Notes under the pieces: generated by a model
Databases searched by the model: none
What the model was told of the DNA's origin: nothing
What the model saw: the letters and a program-made list of their open reading frames with translations, nothing else
Shown: piece after piece, positions 45,213-54,768 of the stretch
Layout: each line of letters begins with the position of its first letter
How positions within the stretch are numbered: position 1 is the first letter of the stretch
Translations under genes and position numbers: made by a program
Source of the DNA: Mesobacillus harenae
GTDB taxonomy: Bacteria; Bacillota; Bacilli; Bacillales; Cytobacillaceae
Reading direction: 5' to 3'
Assembly (NCBI RefSeq): GCF_013343715.1
Contig: NZ_JABUNR010000009.1
Coordinates: forward strand, 1 to 64,000
DNA: 64,000 bases

Positions 45213-45959
45213 ATGAGATTTGGAATTATAGGTGCTGGACCAATTGGGTCAATTATTTCGAAAAAATTAGTTAAGAATGGACATGATGTCAAAATTGCAG
45301 ATGCACGAGGAATTGAACGTTTAGAAGGAAAAGAGCTTGCTGGAACAGTTGTACTTGTAGAGGATGCAATTAAAAATATTGAAGTTCTTATCATATCTCT
45401 CCCTATAAAGGCACTGCCAAGCATTCGGAACATTATCGATCAAGTCGGGAAGGAAGTAATTATTGTAGATACTTCAAATTATTATCTTTTTAGAGACGGT
45501 AAAATTGAAGAAATAGAGAACGGGATGGTTGAAAGTGTTTGGGTTTCAAATCAATTAGGCAGACCTATCATAAAAGCTTTCAACAACTTATTAGCCTACA
45601 CTTTAGAACATGAAGAAAAATCCGGGGATTCTAGTGGACGATTCGCTATGGCAGTTGCTGGTAATAACCAATCACAAAAACAAGTAGTCATGGACATAGT
45701 ATCCGATCTAGGCTTCGACCCAGTAGATGGTGGTTCTTTAAGTGACTCTTGGAGACAACAGCCAGGAACTCCTGCTTACTGCACAGAGCTAACAAAAAAT
45801 GATCTTAAGGAAGCGTTGAAAAAGGCAAATAAAGATAAAGCACCATTACTACGAGACAAGGTGATGGAACGGTTTACAGAGCTCGTTGCAGAAAAAAAGG
45901 AAGGGGAATTATCACATAAGGATATTGTGAATATTAACAGAGAAATATACAATTCGTAA
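45213..45959 (+). CDS. NADPH-dependent F420-reductase-like oxidoreductase
   Basis: A 248-residue Rossmann protein beginning MRFGIIGAGPIGSIISKKL (GxGxxG), with ISLPIKALPSIRN, VIIVDTSNYYLF, and a substrate-side segment KAFNNLLAYTL and WRQQPGTPAYCTEL. This layout matches the NAD(P)-binding F420-reductase-like family; in Bacilli such proteins work on other substrates, since F420 is usually absent. AGGAGG precedes the ATG by eight bases. Transcribed away from the HxlR gene and ended by a hairpin at 45967-45994. Confidence 0.8.
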   Translation: MRFGIIGAGPIGSIISKKLVKNGHDVKIADARGIERLEGKELAGTVVLVEDAIKNIEVLIISLPIKALPSIRNIIDQVGKEVIIVDTSNYYLFRDGKIEEIENGMVESVWVSNQLGRPIIKAFNNLLAYTLEHEEKSGDSSGRFAMAVAGNNQSQKQVVMDIVSDLGFDPVDGGSLSDSWRQQPGTPAYCTELTKNDLKEALKKANKDKAPLLRDKVMERFTELVAEKKEGELSHKDIVNINREIYNS

Positions 45960-45966
45960 AAACAAT

Positions 45967-45994
45967 GGTGCGCTCATAAAGCGTACCTTTTTGT
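45967..45994 (+). terminator. Intrinsic terminator
   Basis: GGTGCGCTCATAAAGCGTACC followed by TTTTTGT. The following 300 bases hold no gene; TAGACCGTTTGCAG (46061-46074) and TGCAGTGGTAAACGGTCT (46147-46164) form a loose inverted repeat. Confidence 0.7.
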
Positions 45995-46309
45995 ATAACA
46001 CCCCGATTTGTTAAAAATATTTTCTTTCAAAAAGCATCTACTACGTAATAAAAAGGGAATCTAGACCGTTTGCAGAAGAATGCTCTTATTGAAAATCAAT
46101 CAATTTAATTCTCAAAATATAGTTATATCATTTTCACTAGAAGGATTGCAGTGGTAAACGGTCTGTCATTCTTTGGTCCTACAGAGGTGGTCCATTTCAA
46201 AGGCTGTAATCGGTCACCAATTACCCTCGCATTGCATTTCTATTGTTTTCAAGCATTCCTTTTTGGGAAAGGTAAGGTATAACCTATTTATTTAAAAGGA
46301 GGAGTTCAT

Positions 46310-46507
46310 ATGCCTTATGATTCTCTAAGTGATCTGCCTGATTCAGTAAAAGATAATCTGCCTCACCATGCCCAAGAGATTTTTAAAGAGGCTTTCAATT
46401 CTGCTTCCGAGGAATATGATGAAGAAGAAACTGCCTATAAAGTGGCATGGAGTGCTGTGAAAAATGACTATAAAAAAGATGATGACGGCGACTGGGTTAA
46501 GAAATAG
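46310..46507 (+). CDS. ChaB-family protein
   Basis: A 65-residue protein of the ChaB family: SLSDLPDSVKDNLPHHAQEI, then FKEAFNSA and ETAYKVAWSAVKNDYKK. The family has a small helical fold and is named after a cation-transport regulator of Escherichia coli; its role in Bacilli is unknown. AAGGAGG lies eight bases before the ATG. Monocistronic, with a shared hairpin after it. Confidence 0.8.
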   Translation: MPYDSLSDLPDSVKDNLPHHAQEIFKEAFNSASEEYDEEETAYKVAWSAVKNDYKKDDDGDWVKK

Positions 46508-46587
46508 ACCTAGTTATTACTATAAAGTTATTGCAGAACAATTGGGATCGTAACTAAATTGTATTAGGAGAATCGAAACTTAGAAGG

Positions 46588-46630
46588 AACATGAAAAAGC
46601 TTGGAGTTTACTATACTTCAAGCTTTTCAA
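46588..46630. terminator. Hairpin between convergent genes
   Basis: GAAAAAGCTTGGAG and TTCAAGCTTTTC pair, with A/T tracts on both sides; it can serve the ChaB gene (plus) and the Lrp-type gene (minus). Confidence 0.6.
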
Positions 46631-46673
46631 TAAATTGGCTATAAAACATTTGCAGCCGTTTGTCTATTGATGA

Positions 46674-47084
46674 CTATTTATTAATAACTATCGTTAACTT
46701 ATAGTTAGCATGCTCGTTTAACTCTTCCAAATATTGATTCATTATTTCATTAGATGGGAATTTACATTCAAGAAGATAACAGCCATCTCCACTGATTTTA
46801 TAGTTACGCACAAGAAATTGTTCCTTCGTTTTTATGAACGATAAATATGGCTGGTGGTTAGTGCCTTGTGTAATGATCGTTAGAAAAGCATGTATATAAA
46901 ATCCCAATTTGACCTGGTTAATTTTAATGGTATATCCCTCGATAACTCCACTATCCTCTAATTTCAGCACTCTAGCTGAAACAGCTGGCCCAGTCAAATG
47001 GACTTTTTCACCTAATTCTTTCATCGTGAGCCGGCTGTTCTTCGATAGTTCATCTAAGATAAGAATATCCGTTCGATCTAACAT
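46674..47084 (-). CDS. Lrp/AsnC-family regulator
   Basis: A 136-residue protein: HTH MLDRTDILILDELSKNSRLT, MKELGEKVHLTGPAVSARVL, then a RAM/ligand-binding domain (YIHAFLTIITQG ... NYKISGDGCYLLECKFPS). Length slightly below the usual 150. ATG at 47084 follows AAGGAG by nine bases; a longer frame to 47102 would contain that site. It diverges from the metallo-hydrolase gene at 47214, which it may control. Confidence 0.85.
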   Translation of the reverse strand: MLDRTDILILDELSKNSRLTMKELGEKVHLTGPAVSARVLKLEDSGVIEGYTIKINQVKLGFYIHAFLTIITQGTNHQPYLSFIKTKEQFLVRNYKISGDGCYLLECKFPSNEIMNQYLEELNEHANYKLTIVINK

Positions 47085-47213
47085 TTCTTTAACTCCTTTC
47101 ATTAATAAAGTAAAAAGGACAAAAGACTTTATTTAATCTATGTATCGGTTAATAGGTATAGTATAGAATATACATTGTTCAAAGGAAATCTCAACAAAAA
47201 GGAGTTAATGAAT

Positions 47214-47975
47214 ATGAATATACATCAAATTCGAAATGCAACTATGGTTGTAGAATACGCAGGGAAAAGGTTTTTAATTGATCCAATGTTAGCGGAAAAA
47301 GGGACTTACCCGCCTTTCCCAAATGCACCAAGACAAGATCAAAACAATCCTTTGGTAAGCTTGCCAACATCCATTGACAATATCATTCAAAATATTGATG
47401 CAGTCATCGTTACTCACCTGCATGCTGACCACTGGGATGACGCTGCTAAAGAAGCACTGCCAAAAGAAATAAAAATATTTTCCCAAAACGAAGATGATGC
47501 AGCAGAAATTCGAAATGCTGGTTTCAAAAATGTAGAGGTTTTACAAGAAAATACAGTCTTTGAAGGCATCCAATTAATCAAGACTAAGGGCGAGCATGGA
47601 AGAGGCAAAATCCTCAAGCTTGCTGGACTGGTGTGCGGCGTTATCTTCAAAAACGAAACAGAAAAAACATTATATGTTGCTGGGGATACAGTTTGGTATG
47701 ATTCTGTTCAAGAAGTAATCGAAACACACCAACCTGAAATAATTGTTGTCAATGCAGGGGACAATCAATTCCTAGAAGGCGGTTCTCTCGTAATGGGTAA
47801 AGACGATGTTTATGAAGTCTATAAGGCAGCCCCTACTGCAAAAATTATTGCGGTACACATGGAAGTTTTAAATCATTGGACATTATCTAGGGAAGAATTG
47901 AAGAGTTTTATTAATGAAAAAGGAATCTCCTCCAATGTTTTAGTACCAGAAGACGGAGAATCATACTCATATTAA
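47214..47975 (+). CDS. Metallo-beta-lactamase-fold hydrolase (UlaG-like)
   Basis: A 253-residue MBL-fold enzyme: NATMVVEYAGKRFLIDPML at the N-terminus, the metal motif THLHADHWDD near 66-75, LYVAGDTVWYDS and AVHMEVLNHW for the further ligands. UlaG-like proteins act on lactone or phosphodiester substrates; the true substrate is unknown. The start at 47214 has GGAG nine bases upstream; an ATG two codons earlier is too close to that site. Divergent Lrp-type regulator upstream; terminator 47981-48018. Confidence 0.8.
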   Translation: MNIHQIRNATMVVEYAGKRFLIDPMLAEKGTYPPFPNAPRQDQNNPLVSLPTSIDNIIQNIDAVIVTHLHADHWDDAAKEALPKEIKIFSQNEDDAAEIRNAGFKNVEVLQENTVFEGIQLIKTKGEHGRGKILKLAGLVCGVIFKNETEKTLYVAGDTVWYDSVQEVIETHQPEIIVVNAGDNQFLEGGSLVMGKDDVYEVYKAAPTAKIIAVHMEVLNHWTLSREELKSFINEKGISSNVLVPEDGESYSY

Positions 47976-47980
47976 GAATT

Positions 47981-48018
47981 CAAACAGACAGAAACAGGAT
48001 TTCTGTCTGTTTTTAATT
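47981..48018 (+). terminator. Intrinsic terminator
   Basis: AACAGACAGAAA-CAGGA-TTTCTGTCTGTT followed by TTTAATTAG. Confidence 0.85.
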
Positions 48019-48218
48019 AGTTTTCAACTAAACACGTAATTTCTCTGATTTTCTCAGTATTTGATTTGAAGTATTTCAGACGTAAATATCGTTATTATAG
48101 TTGGTTTTTCCTTTTCACTGGCCTGCTCAGGACTCTCTCATTCTAGCTCGAGGAACTCCATTTTCCATTATAGGAATGTTGTACAGTTAGTTTAAGTAAA
48201 AGCTTTCACAATTTAATC

Positions 48219-48944
48219 TTAAACACTGTCTATTAACCTCTTTATCGCATTAACTATTACTTCTGGTTCATCATTTTGGATATAATGAGCGCTATTTTCA
48301 GCAATAATGAATTCACTATTTGAGGATATCTGGAGAAGCTCTCTCTGCATTTCATTCCATAACTCTTGTGATTCTTTTGAATAATGGTCTTTTTTTCCTG
48401 CTGCAATGACTAATAAAGGTATATTTAAATTTCTTCTTGATTCTTTTACCTGTTTTAAACTTTCCATAAATTCATCAAAATTACCTTCGTAAACAAATTG
48501 TTTGTTGTATGCCTGATGAAATTCTTCTGGCATCGTTGGAAGAAACCTTTCTCTATAATCTTCGGGAGTAGAATCAACCAAGATAAGTCCACAAACTTCA
48601 CTAGGATATTCAGTTGCATACAACCGTGCATTAACTCCACCATATGAATGACCTACTAATATGTATGGGGGTTTTATTTGAGTAGCATTAATAAGTTGGT
48701 TCAATTCTCTTATCATCTCACGGCTTGTTCTAGGGCTAGAGCTTGAACCACTCTTCCCAAGTCCTGCTCTATCATAAATTAGAACATTTGACATCTTTGA
48801 GATTTCAGATATTACTGAATCCCAAGCCTTTGAATAATCTCCATATCCAGCGTCCATAACGATTGTTGGTTTACCATTATTTTCTCCAGCCAATTTTACA
48901 AATAGTTTACAATCCTTTATTTGTACCATCATTTCTTTTGTCAT
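48219..48944 (-). CDS. Alpha/beta hydrolase
   Basis: A 241-residue alpha/beta-hydrolase: TIVMDAGYGDYSKAWDSVIS (oxyanion region), YDRAGLGKSGSSS, nucleophile elbow GHSYGG near 98-103 (Ser in VGHSYGGVNARLYA), Asp in LLVIAAGKKDHYS and His in ENSAHYIQNDEP. All triad residues are present. Substrate unknown. It is transcribed alone; 270 bases of AT-rich DNA with no gene separate it from the next gene on the other strand. Confidence 0.85.
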   Translation of the reverse strand: MTKEMMVQIKDCKLFVKLAGENNGKPTIVMDAGYGDYSKAWDSVISEISKMSNVLIYDRAGLGKSGSSSSPRTSREMIRELNQLINATQIKPPYILVGHSYGGVNARLYATEYPSEVCGLILVDSTPEDYRERFLPTMPEEFHQAYNKQFVYEGNFDEFMESLKQVKESRRNLNIPLLVIAAGKKDHYSKESQELWNEMQRELLQISSNSEFIIAENSAHYIQNDEPEVIVNAIKRLIDSV

Positions 48945-49218
48945 TTAGTCCGTTCCTCTCTTGCTACTAACTCATTCGTAGTCAAGTTTAAATTTGGTGT
49001 TCTTTAAATCAATTTCTTCAAAGTTTATTTTATCACTACTTGTATGTACCTTGTTCCACAATCCTGCCCTGTTTGTCGAGTAAGAAGATGTAACCTTGTT
49101 TGGCAGCTCGATCATTAGTTAACAGACCTCTTCAGCTGCACATTTCCCCCTGAATTCAGACATTCTTGGTTTTTTTCTATCCATTGGTCATACTAATCAT
49201 TAATAACTCCAAAGTGGT

Positions 49219-49776
49219 GTGACTAAAAATATGAAAATAATTACCGATCTCGATAAAGCGTACGAACTAGCTGATAAAGCTCATTCCCTTAAAACCCAAG
49301 TATGGTTAGATGAAGTAATATTTTCATTTCAATGGTGGACGGGGCTTTTCTTAACCGTAATCCCCTGGATTATTTGGATTATTCTCAGTAAAAAGGAGAG
49401 TAAGAACAGATTCTTGTATACAGCATTTTTATTAATTATAATTTCATCATTTTTTGATCTTGTAGGAGTTCAACTTGGCTTATGGCGTTATTACTATGAA
49501 GTGATTCCATTTATTCCTTCTTTCGTTCCCTATGATTGGACGCTAATTCCGGTAATCATCATTTCATTGATAGAATATAAACCTAAAGCATCTCCTTACA
49601 TAAAAGGGTTTGTTTTTGCTTTTGTAACGGCTTTTATAGGCAGCCCTATTTTTGAATACTTTCATTTTTACAAAAGAATCGACTGGGAAATCTACTACTC
49701 GTTCCCTATATATTTTTTGATTTATTTATTTGGATTTTGGGCAAGTAAACGAAGAAATTTTGATTCGTACTGGTGA
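49219..49776 (+). CDS. CBO0543-type membrane protein
   Basis: A 185-residue protein with about five hydrophobic helices (WTGLFLTVIPWIIWIILS; FLYTAFLLIIISSFFDLVG; VPYDWTLIPVIIISLIEY; KGFVFAFVTAFIGSPIFEYF; YSFPIYFLIYLFGFWAS). The motifs FDxxGVQxGLWxYxxxxIP and PYDWTxxP mark the CBO0543 family of Firmicutes, whose role is unknown. The GTG at 49219 is the first start in frame; an ATG four codons later is an alternative. Confidence 0.75.
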   Translation: MTKNMKIITDLDKAYELADKAHSLKTQVWLDEVIFSFQWWTGLFLTVIPWIIWIILSKKESKNRFLYTAFLLIIISSFFDLVGVQLGLWRYYYEVIPFIPSFVPYDWTLIPVIIISLIEYKPKASPYIKGFVFAFVTAFIGSPIFEYFHFYKRIDWEIYYSFPIYFLIYLFGFWASKRRNFDSYW

Positions 49777-50353
49777 TTTAATATTCTCCATTGATGAGAC
49801 TGTTTCTAAGATTTCCAGTTAAGTACTAGTTCATTTTGGACACTTTGTTCAATTTAAATGACATGGTAAAACATAGGGCGGCTACTTGGAAAAGTGGTCG
49901 CTTATGTACCGATCCATTTCGCGATTTCAGGATTTTCTAGACTTTAACAAAACCTATGCATATGGATCTTTCTTCTTTTATTAATTTTTTATACTCGTCA
50001 CACCATCGTTAATTTAGCGACTCACTAATTCTTTGTTAATTTCAATTATTTCAGTATTACTTTTATTTAACAATAAAAAATTGATTTGCTGGATATTTAC
50101 ATTAACCTAATTCTGGTATATCTACCAACACTGAGAGATTTCTCTTATTAGATTTATGCCAAATAAAAAGCACTCTCCTTCTGAGGAATGCCCCGATTGA
50201 CAAAGGTGGTTATTAAACTGCATCTTTCGCTTAATAAAAGTTAACAAAAAGGGCCTTAATCCTTCTTGGATTAACGCACCCTATAATTAAAGTACTTTTC
50301 TTATCCATATAGTTTAAATAGTATATTGGGAGGCTAATGCAATAAAACTTCAT

Positions 50354-50379
50354 AAAAAAAGCTGCTCTTTCTTGTAGCT
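50354..50379 (-). terminator. Intrinsic terminator of the DUF2935 gene
   Basis: On the minus strand AGCTACAAGAAAGAGCAGCT is followed by TTTTTTATG. In the gene-free stretch 49777-50394 I also see a hairpin around TTAATCC-TTCTT-GGATTAA (50251-50269) and nothing else. Confidence 0.65.
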
Positions 50380-50394
50380 GAACAAGATGTATTT

Positions 50395-51189
50395 TTACAG
50401 CTTAGGTTTTGTAAGATGAGCCTCAAATAAGTCTATAATTTCTAAGAACCTTTCCGCTTCTCTAAATGTATGATCTGCTAAGAGCGGATGAATATTGCTT
50501 TTAATTCGGCAAGCCTCTATTAACTCTCTAGCGGTTTTCTTAAAGTCACTTAATGAAGCGACCGAAACTTTATTTTGATCCAAAAATTGGTCCAAGATTG
50601 GTACCGTTTCAGATTGTGGTCTCATTGAGTCTAAATCAATAGCCTGGAATACCAATTGATCAAAATCATGGCTAAACTCATTAGCCTGTTCTACTAGTTT
50701 TCTTTCGGAAGGATCTAAGAGATGTCCGATAAATTTGGCATGGTCAGCCATAATTTTTAAAAAGAATAAATTCTCTTGGATAATCGTATCAGGTCGGGGA
50801 GCAAGTTTTCCTTGGTTAAGCTCTTTAAGTCTGTTTGCAAAATAAGCAGCTTCTCTACTAACATGGTCAACCAATAATGGGAAGTTATTTGACCTAATTT
50901 CACAGCGTAAAGTTAACCCTAATACTTTTCTTTTATAAGCCCAAATGGCAACTGCAGCCTGATAAACCTCATTATTAAAAGCTTGAATTTGACGTACATC
51001 CGTGTTTACAGAAAACCTTGCCAACTTTTCCTCAATTCGTTCAAAGAGAGTAATAAATTGTTGAGCTTCTGATATCAATTGGTGCTGTTCGTAAGTAAAT
51101 CCTAGACTTAAAAATAAAGCATGTTCCTTCATGATCCTTGACCAAAACTGTATTTCATCCAACGACCTAACCACAATTGGATTCGCCAT
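50395..51189 (-). CDS. DUF2935 protein
   Basis: A 264-residue, all-helical protein with two similar halves: LDEIQFWSRIMKEHALFLSL in the first and IIQENLFFLKIMADHAKFIG in the second; each E..FW..IM..HA.F pattern marks DUF2935, whose Glu/His residues recall a ferritin-like metal-binding four-helix bundle. The ATG at 51189 follows AAGGGGTG; a longer frame starts at 51198 inside that site. Function unknown; Bacillus relatives include spore-coat-associated proteins. Confidence 0.8.
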   Translation of the reverse strand: MANPIVVRSLDEIQFWSRIMKEHALFLSLGFTYEQHQLISEAQQFITLFERIEEKLARFSVNTDVRQIQAFNNEVYQAAVAIWAYKRKVLGLTLRCEIRSNNFPLLVDHVSREAAYFANRLKELNQGKLAPRPDTIIQENLFFLKIMADHAKFIGHLLDPSERKLVEQANEFSHDFDQLVFQAIDLDSMRPQSETVPILDQFLDQNKVSVASLSDFKKTARELIEACRIKSNIHPLLADHTFREAERFLEIIDLFEAHLTKPKL

Positions 51190-51500
51190 TATACTCACCC
51201 CTTATACAGACTTCACCCCCATAATATGTCTGTGTATTTGTCCTTATTCTTGTCTTCAACCTCACAACTTGTACTACTTCCATTCCATTATAATTGCTCA
51301 AACTTGCCCTATTTAGTTTAAAAGCAAGTTTTAATATACTTGTAGATTTAAGATTAATAATCACGTATTTAATTTATAGAATTCTGTCTTCGTACTATTC
51401 CAAAATCATCAGTTAGCGACTCGGTCACAACTGTTTATCATCAATTATTACTCCTTGTGATAACAGTCTCTCATTGTACAGTTGAAAAATATACAAAAAG

Positions 51501-51532
51501 AAAAGATAGCTAATGAGTTTCAGCTATCTTTT
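51501..51532 (-). terminator. Intrinsic terminator of the opuA operon
   Basis: AAAAGATAGCT-GAAACTCATT-AGCTATCTTTT then CTTTTTG on the minus strand, 13 bases after opuAC. The gap 51190-51500 holds no gene. Confidence 0.8.
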
Positions 51533-51544
51533 CTTTAGTTATAT

Positions 51545-52432
51545 TTATTCTTTTAGATCTTCAATTGAGTCAATATCCATGTATGCTGGAACGACTAATC
51601 CTAGCTTTGTTCCGGTAAGGTTTGGACCTAGGTCTTCAAACTTTCCTTCGTATTCAGCGTAGTAGTCAGCGTGAGTCGTTGGCAGCCATGCACCTACCAT
51701 TGCATCACCGCTGCCGTCTGCTATACCAGCCCACATTGGACCTGCATCAATTTGAACTAAATCTACTTCATATCCAACACTTTCAAGTACATTTTCTACA
51801 ACATGTGTGCCTGCGATTACATCATCCCATGCGACATAAAGCATCTTTATTTCTGCACCGTCAACCTCGTTAACCCCTTCCGTCCAGGTGCTAACTAACT
51901 CTTCATTTTCGCTTACCCATTGTGCTGCTGCATCAGCTGGTTCATTGCCTTCTTGAATTAAATTCATTACTGTTTCTATATGTTCCGGCTCCCAGTTAAA
52001 TTGATCAAGAAGTTTATAAGCATCAGGGTGATCTTCCTTTAATCCCTGACGTACAATCGTGTTAACATCTTCTGCTCCACCATAGATACCCTTTGGATCT
52101 TCTAGATATTTCAAATCGTAGCTTGCAAACTTCCAGTGTGGGCTCCAGCCTGTTACAATGATTGGCTCCTCTTTGTCATACGCTTTTTTCAAAGCTGCTG
52201 CCATTGCAGCACTTGAACTCTCCACAACTTCCCACTCATCAAGTCCGTATTCTGGTAATACCTCATCAATCGTTAATTTCATTAACCCTGCACCTGGGTC
52301 AATTCCGACAATTTTGTAATCAACCTGTTCACCAACTGATTCAGATGAACTTCCTTCTTCATTTCCCCCGCAGGCTGCTAATCCAAATGTTAGAGCTAGT
52401 GCTGATGTAAATCCTACTAATTTTTTTAACAT
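51545..52432 (-). CDS. opuAC: Glycine betaine ABC transporter, substrate-binding lipoprotein
   Basis: A 295-residue lipoprotein: signal peptide with lipobox LAAC (Cys near 21), then a betaine-binding OpuAC domain with YKIVGIDPGAGLMKLTIDEV, EEPIIVTGWSPHWKFASYDL, and a second lobe ending MVGAWLPTTHADYYAEYEG. Aromatic residues in those segments would cage the trimethylammonium group. Last gene of opuAA-opuAB-opuAC; its ATG overlaps the opuAB stop (TAATG). Confidence 0.9.
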   Translation of the reverse strand: MLKKLVGFTSALALTFGLAACGGNEEGSSSESVGEQVDYKIVGIDPGAGLMKLTIDEVLPEYGLDEWEVVESSSAAMAAALKKAYDKEEPIIVTGWSPHWKFASYDLKYLEDPKGIYGGAEDVNTIVRQGLKEDHPDAYKLLDQFNWEPEHIETVMNLIQEGNEPADAAAQWVSENEELVSTWTEGVNEVDGAEIKMLYVAWDDVIAGTHVVENVLESVGYEVDLVQIDAGPMWAGIADGSGDAMVGAWLPTTHADYYAEYEGKFEDLGPNLTGTKLGLVVPAYMDIDSIEDLKE

Positions 52433-53280
52433 TAAGCATTTCCCCCTTGTTTTTTCTTACCTATATTTTGTGTAATCCGGTCTAGCAAAATAGCAATAAC
52501 AACGATTGCCAAACCAGCTTCAAACCCGACTCCAGTTTTAATCTGCGTAACGGCACGGTAAACCTCTGTACCGAGTCCAGGCGCCCCAACCATGGATGCG
52601 ATTACCACCATTGATAACGCAAGCATGATACTTTGATTAATCCCAGCCATAATCGTTGGCATAGCTAGGGGTAATTCAACCTTTAACAGCTTTTGCTTGG
52701 TTGTTGATCCAAATGCTTCTGATGCTTCTATTAAATCTGCTGGAACCTGCTTAATTCCTAGTACAGTTAATCGAATGGTCGGTGGCATTGCAAAAATGAC
52801 AGATGCAATAACCCCTGGCACCACCCCAATACTAAAGAAAAAGATGGCTGGCAGTAAATAAACGAAAGCTGGCATGGTTTGCATAAAATCAAGTATAGGT
52901 GTTACTACATGCCTTACTTTTTCACTTTGTGATGCCCAAATTCCAACTGGAACCCCGATTACGATGGAAATCAACACTGCTGTTAAAACTAAAGACAGCG
53001 TTTCTAACATTTCTTCCCAGTAACCTAAATTATCAATGAGAAATAAACCTAATATAGCAAATAAAGCAATTTTCCAATTACAAACCTTCCAAGCTAGTAA
53101 ACTTACAAGAATAATTAATATAATAGATGGGATAAAGCCTAAACCTGATACGATACCTTCAACAAAAAATTCAACACCATCAGATATGCCATCAAACACT
53201 CCGCCAAACGTGGCAGTCATCCAATCAACTAAGCTATCTATCCATTCTCCTAAAGGAAGCCTCGGTAAAATTCCTTCCAT
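52432..53280 (-). CDS. opuAB: Glycine betaine ABC transporter, permease
   Basis: A 282-residue permease: an N-terminal amphipathic segment (PLGEWIDSLVDWMTATFGGV), then about seven helices and the ABC coupling loop EASEAFGSTTKQKLLKVELP (EAA motif, EAFG). It matches OpuAB/ProW. It follows opuAA by one base. It moves osmoprotectants into the cell under high salt. Confidence 0.9.
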   Translation of the reverse strand: MEGILPRLPLGEWIDSLVDWMTATFGGVFDGISDGVEFFVEGIVSGLGFIPSIILIILVSLLAWKVCNWKIALFAILGLFLIDNLGYWEEMLETLSLVLTAVLISIVIGVPVGIWASQSEKVRHVVTPILDFMQTMPAFVYLLPAIFFFSIGVVPGVIASVIFAMPPTIRLTVLGIKQVPADLIEASEAFGSTTKQKLLKVELPLAMPTIMAGINQSIMLALSMVVIASMVGAPGLGTEVYRAVTQIKTGVGFEAGLAIVVIAILLDRITQNIGKKKQGGNA

Positions 53281-53281
53281 T

Positions 53282-54523
53282 TTACATTACCTCCTTAACG
53301 ATTGTTGCATCAGGTTCAGCAACCTGATTTATATATTGCCCGTTACCCGTAAGAGCACCGATAACAGCACCTCTAATTAGGATTCCTTTTAACCGGTTTT
53401 TTTCATCTGTCACCGCAACAGGAATGATCGATGATGACACTTTATCAAATAAATCGATTAATAAGGTTTCTGTTCCAACCACATTTATATCCGTGTGTAA
53501 GAAGGCATTTATTGACTCATTATTTTCAGCTGCTTTTGAGGCATCTTTTGCGGTAATTGCACCGAGAAGATTTTGCTGTTTGCCCACAACATATATCGAT
53601 GAAATTCCTAAATCCTTCATTAATTTAAGTGCCACACGTGGACCCTTATCAACTTGAACGGTTTCAGCACGTTTCATTACATGTTGTGCAGTTAGTACCT
53701 TCGAAAGATCAACGTCCTCTACGAATCTCTCAACATAATCATTGGAAGGGTTCATTAATATTTCCTCAGGTGTCCCAATTTGTACGATGTTACCATCCTT
53801 CATAAGGGCAATTCTGTCACCAATACGAAGTGCTTCATCCAAATCATGGGTAATAAAGACGATCGTTTTCTCCATAGTGGACTGTAATTCTAGCAACTCA
53901 TCCTGCATATCTTTTCGAATTAACGGATCCAATGCGCTAAAAGCTTCGTCCATTAAAAGAACATCAGGATCATTTGCCAGTGCTCTCGCTAGTCCCACAC
54001 GCTGCTGCATTCCGCCACTTAATTGGCTTGGGTATTGATTTTCGTACCCTTTAAGTCCTACTAATTCTAAGGCTTCTGTTGCCTTTTTACTTCTATCGGC
54101 CTTTTCCACACCCTGAATCTCTAAACCATACTCAACGTTCTCAAGCACAGTCCTGTGAGGAAACAATGCAAACTTTTGAAAGACCATACTAATTTTCTTT
54201 CTTCTTACTTCCCTTAGTTCTTCCTTATTCAACTTCACAACATCTTTACCATCAATAAGAACTTGACCTAATGTTGGTTCAATAAGACGATTTAGCAATC
54301 TAACTAACGTAGACTTGCCACTCCCGGATAACCCCATAATGACGAATATTTCACCGGTTTTCACTTCAAAGGATGCTCGGTTTACCCCGACCGTTGAGCC
54401 CGTTTCCTTTAATATTTGGTCCTTGGATTTCCCTTCCTTTATTAACTGTAAAGCCTTCTTGGATGATTTTCCAAAGATCTTGGTAACATCACTGACTTTT
54501 ATCTTTATTTGATTTTCTTCCAT
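53282..54523 (-). CDS. opuAA: Glycine betaine ABC transporter, ATPase
   Basis: A 413-residue ATPase: Walker A GLSGSGKST near 64-72, signature LSGGMQQRV near 168-176, Walker B VLLMDEAFSALDP, then a C-terminal tandem CBS domain (from about 275), which in OpuA proteins senses ionic strength. The N-terminal extension KIFGKSSKKALQLIKEGKSK is typical of OpuAA. GGGGTGAAAG precedes the ATG. Divergent from a GbsR-like regulator at 54769. Confidence 0.92.
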   Translation of the reverse strand: MEENQIKIKVSDVTKIFGKSSKKALQLIKEGKSKDQILKETGSTVGVNRASFEVKTGEIFVIMGLSGSGKSTLVRLLNRLIEPTLGQVLIDGKDVVKLNKEELREVRRKKISMVFQKFALFPHRTVLENVEYGLEIQGVEKADRSKKATEALELVGLKGYENQYPSQLSGGMQQRVGLARALANDPDVLLMDEAFSALDPLIRKDMQDELLELQSTMEKTIVFITHDLDEALRIGDRIALMKDGNIVQIGTPEEILMNPSNDYVERFVEDVDLSKVLTAQHVMKRAETVQVDKGPRVALKLMKDLGISSIYVVGKQQNLLGAITAKDASKAAENNESINAFLHTDINVVGTETLLIDLFDKVSSSIIPVAVTDEKNRLKGILIRGAVIGALTGNGQYINQVAEPDATIVKEVM

Positions 54524-54616
54524 TCTTTCACCCCATTTAATTTGTCGCTTAGGACTTTCCTAATTATAGACTTATTACCTATTTTTGTTCAAACAGCGTA
54601 TTCGGTCTTTATTGAT

Positions 54617-54654
54617 TGTATAATACGTACAGAAATAACCGTACGCATTATACA
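54617..54654. promoter_or_regulatory. Long inverted repeat between opuA and its regulator
   Basis: TGTATAATACGTAC (54617-54630) and GTACGCATTATACA (54641-54654) match at 13 of 14 positions. Each arm contains TATAAT, one per strand, so it may serve as operator and double -10 element for opuA and the divergent regulator. Confidence 0.65.
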
Positions 54655-54768
54655 GATTAAATGCTTACATATCCTCCTTATTACTCCTTATCTGATAGCA
54701 AGGGGAACCTTTACATTTCTTTCATGAATATGTAATCTTGGATTTACATATTAAAAAATAGTTAGGAT

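Noticed and set aside
45213..45959. True F420-dependent enzyme
   Set aside because: Only the Rossmann domain pattern supports it, and no F420 biosynthesis or other F420 gene is in the window; the family label is kept without the cofactor claim.
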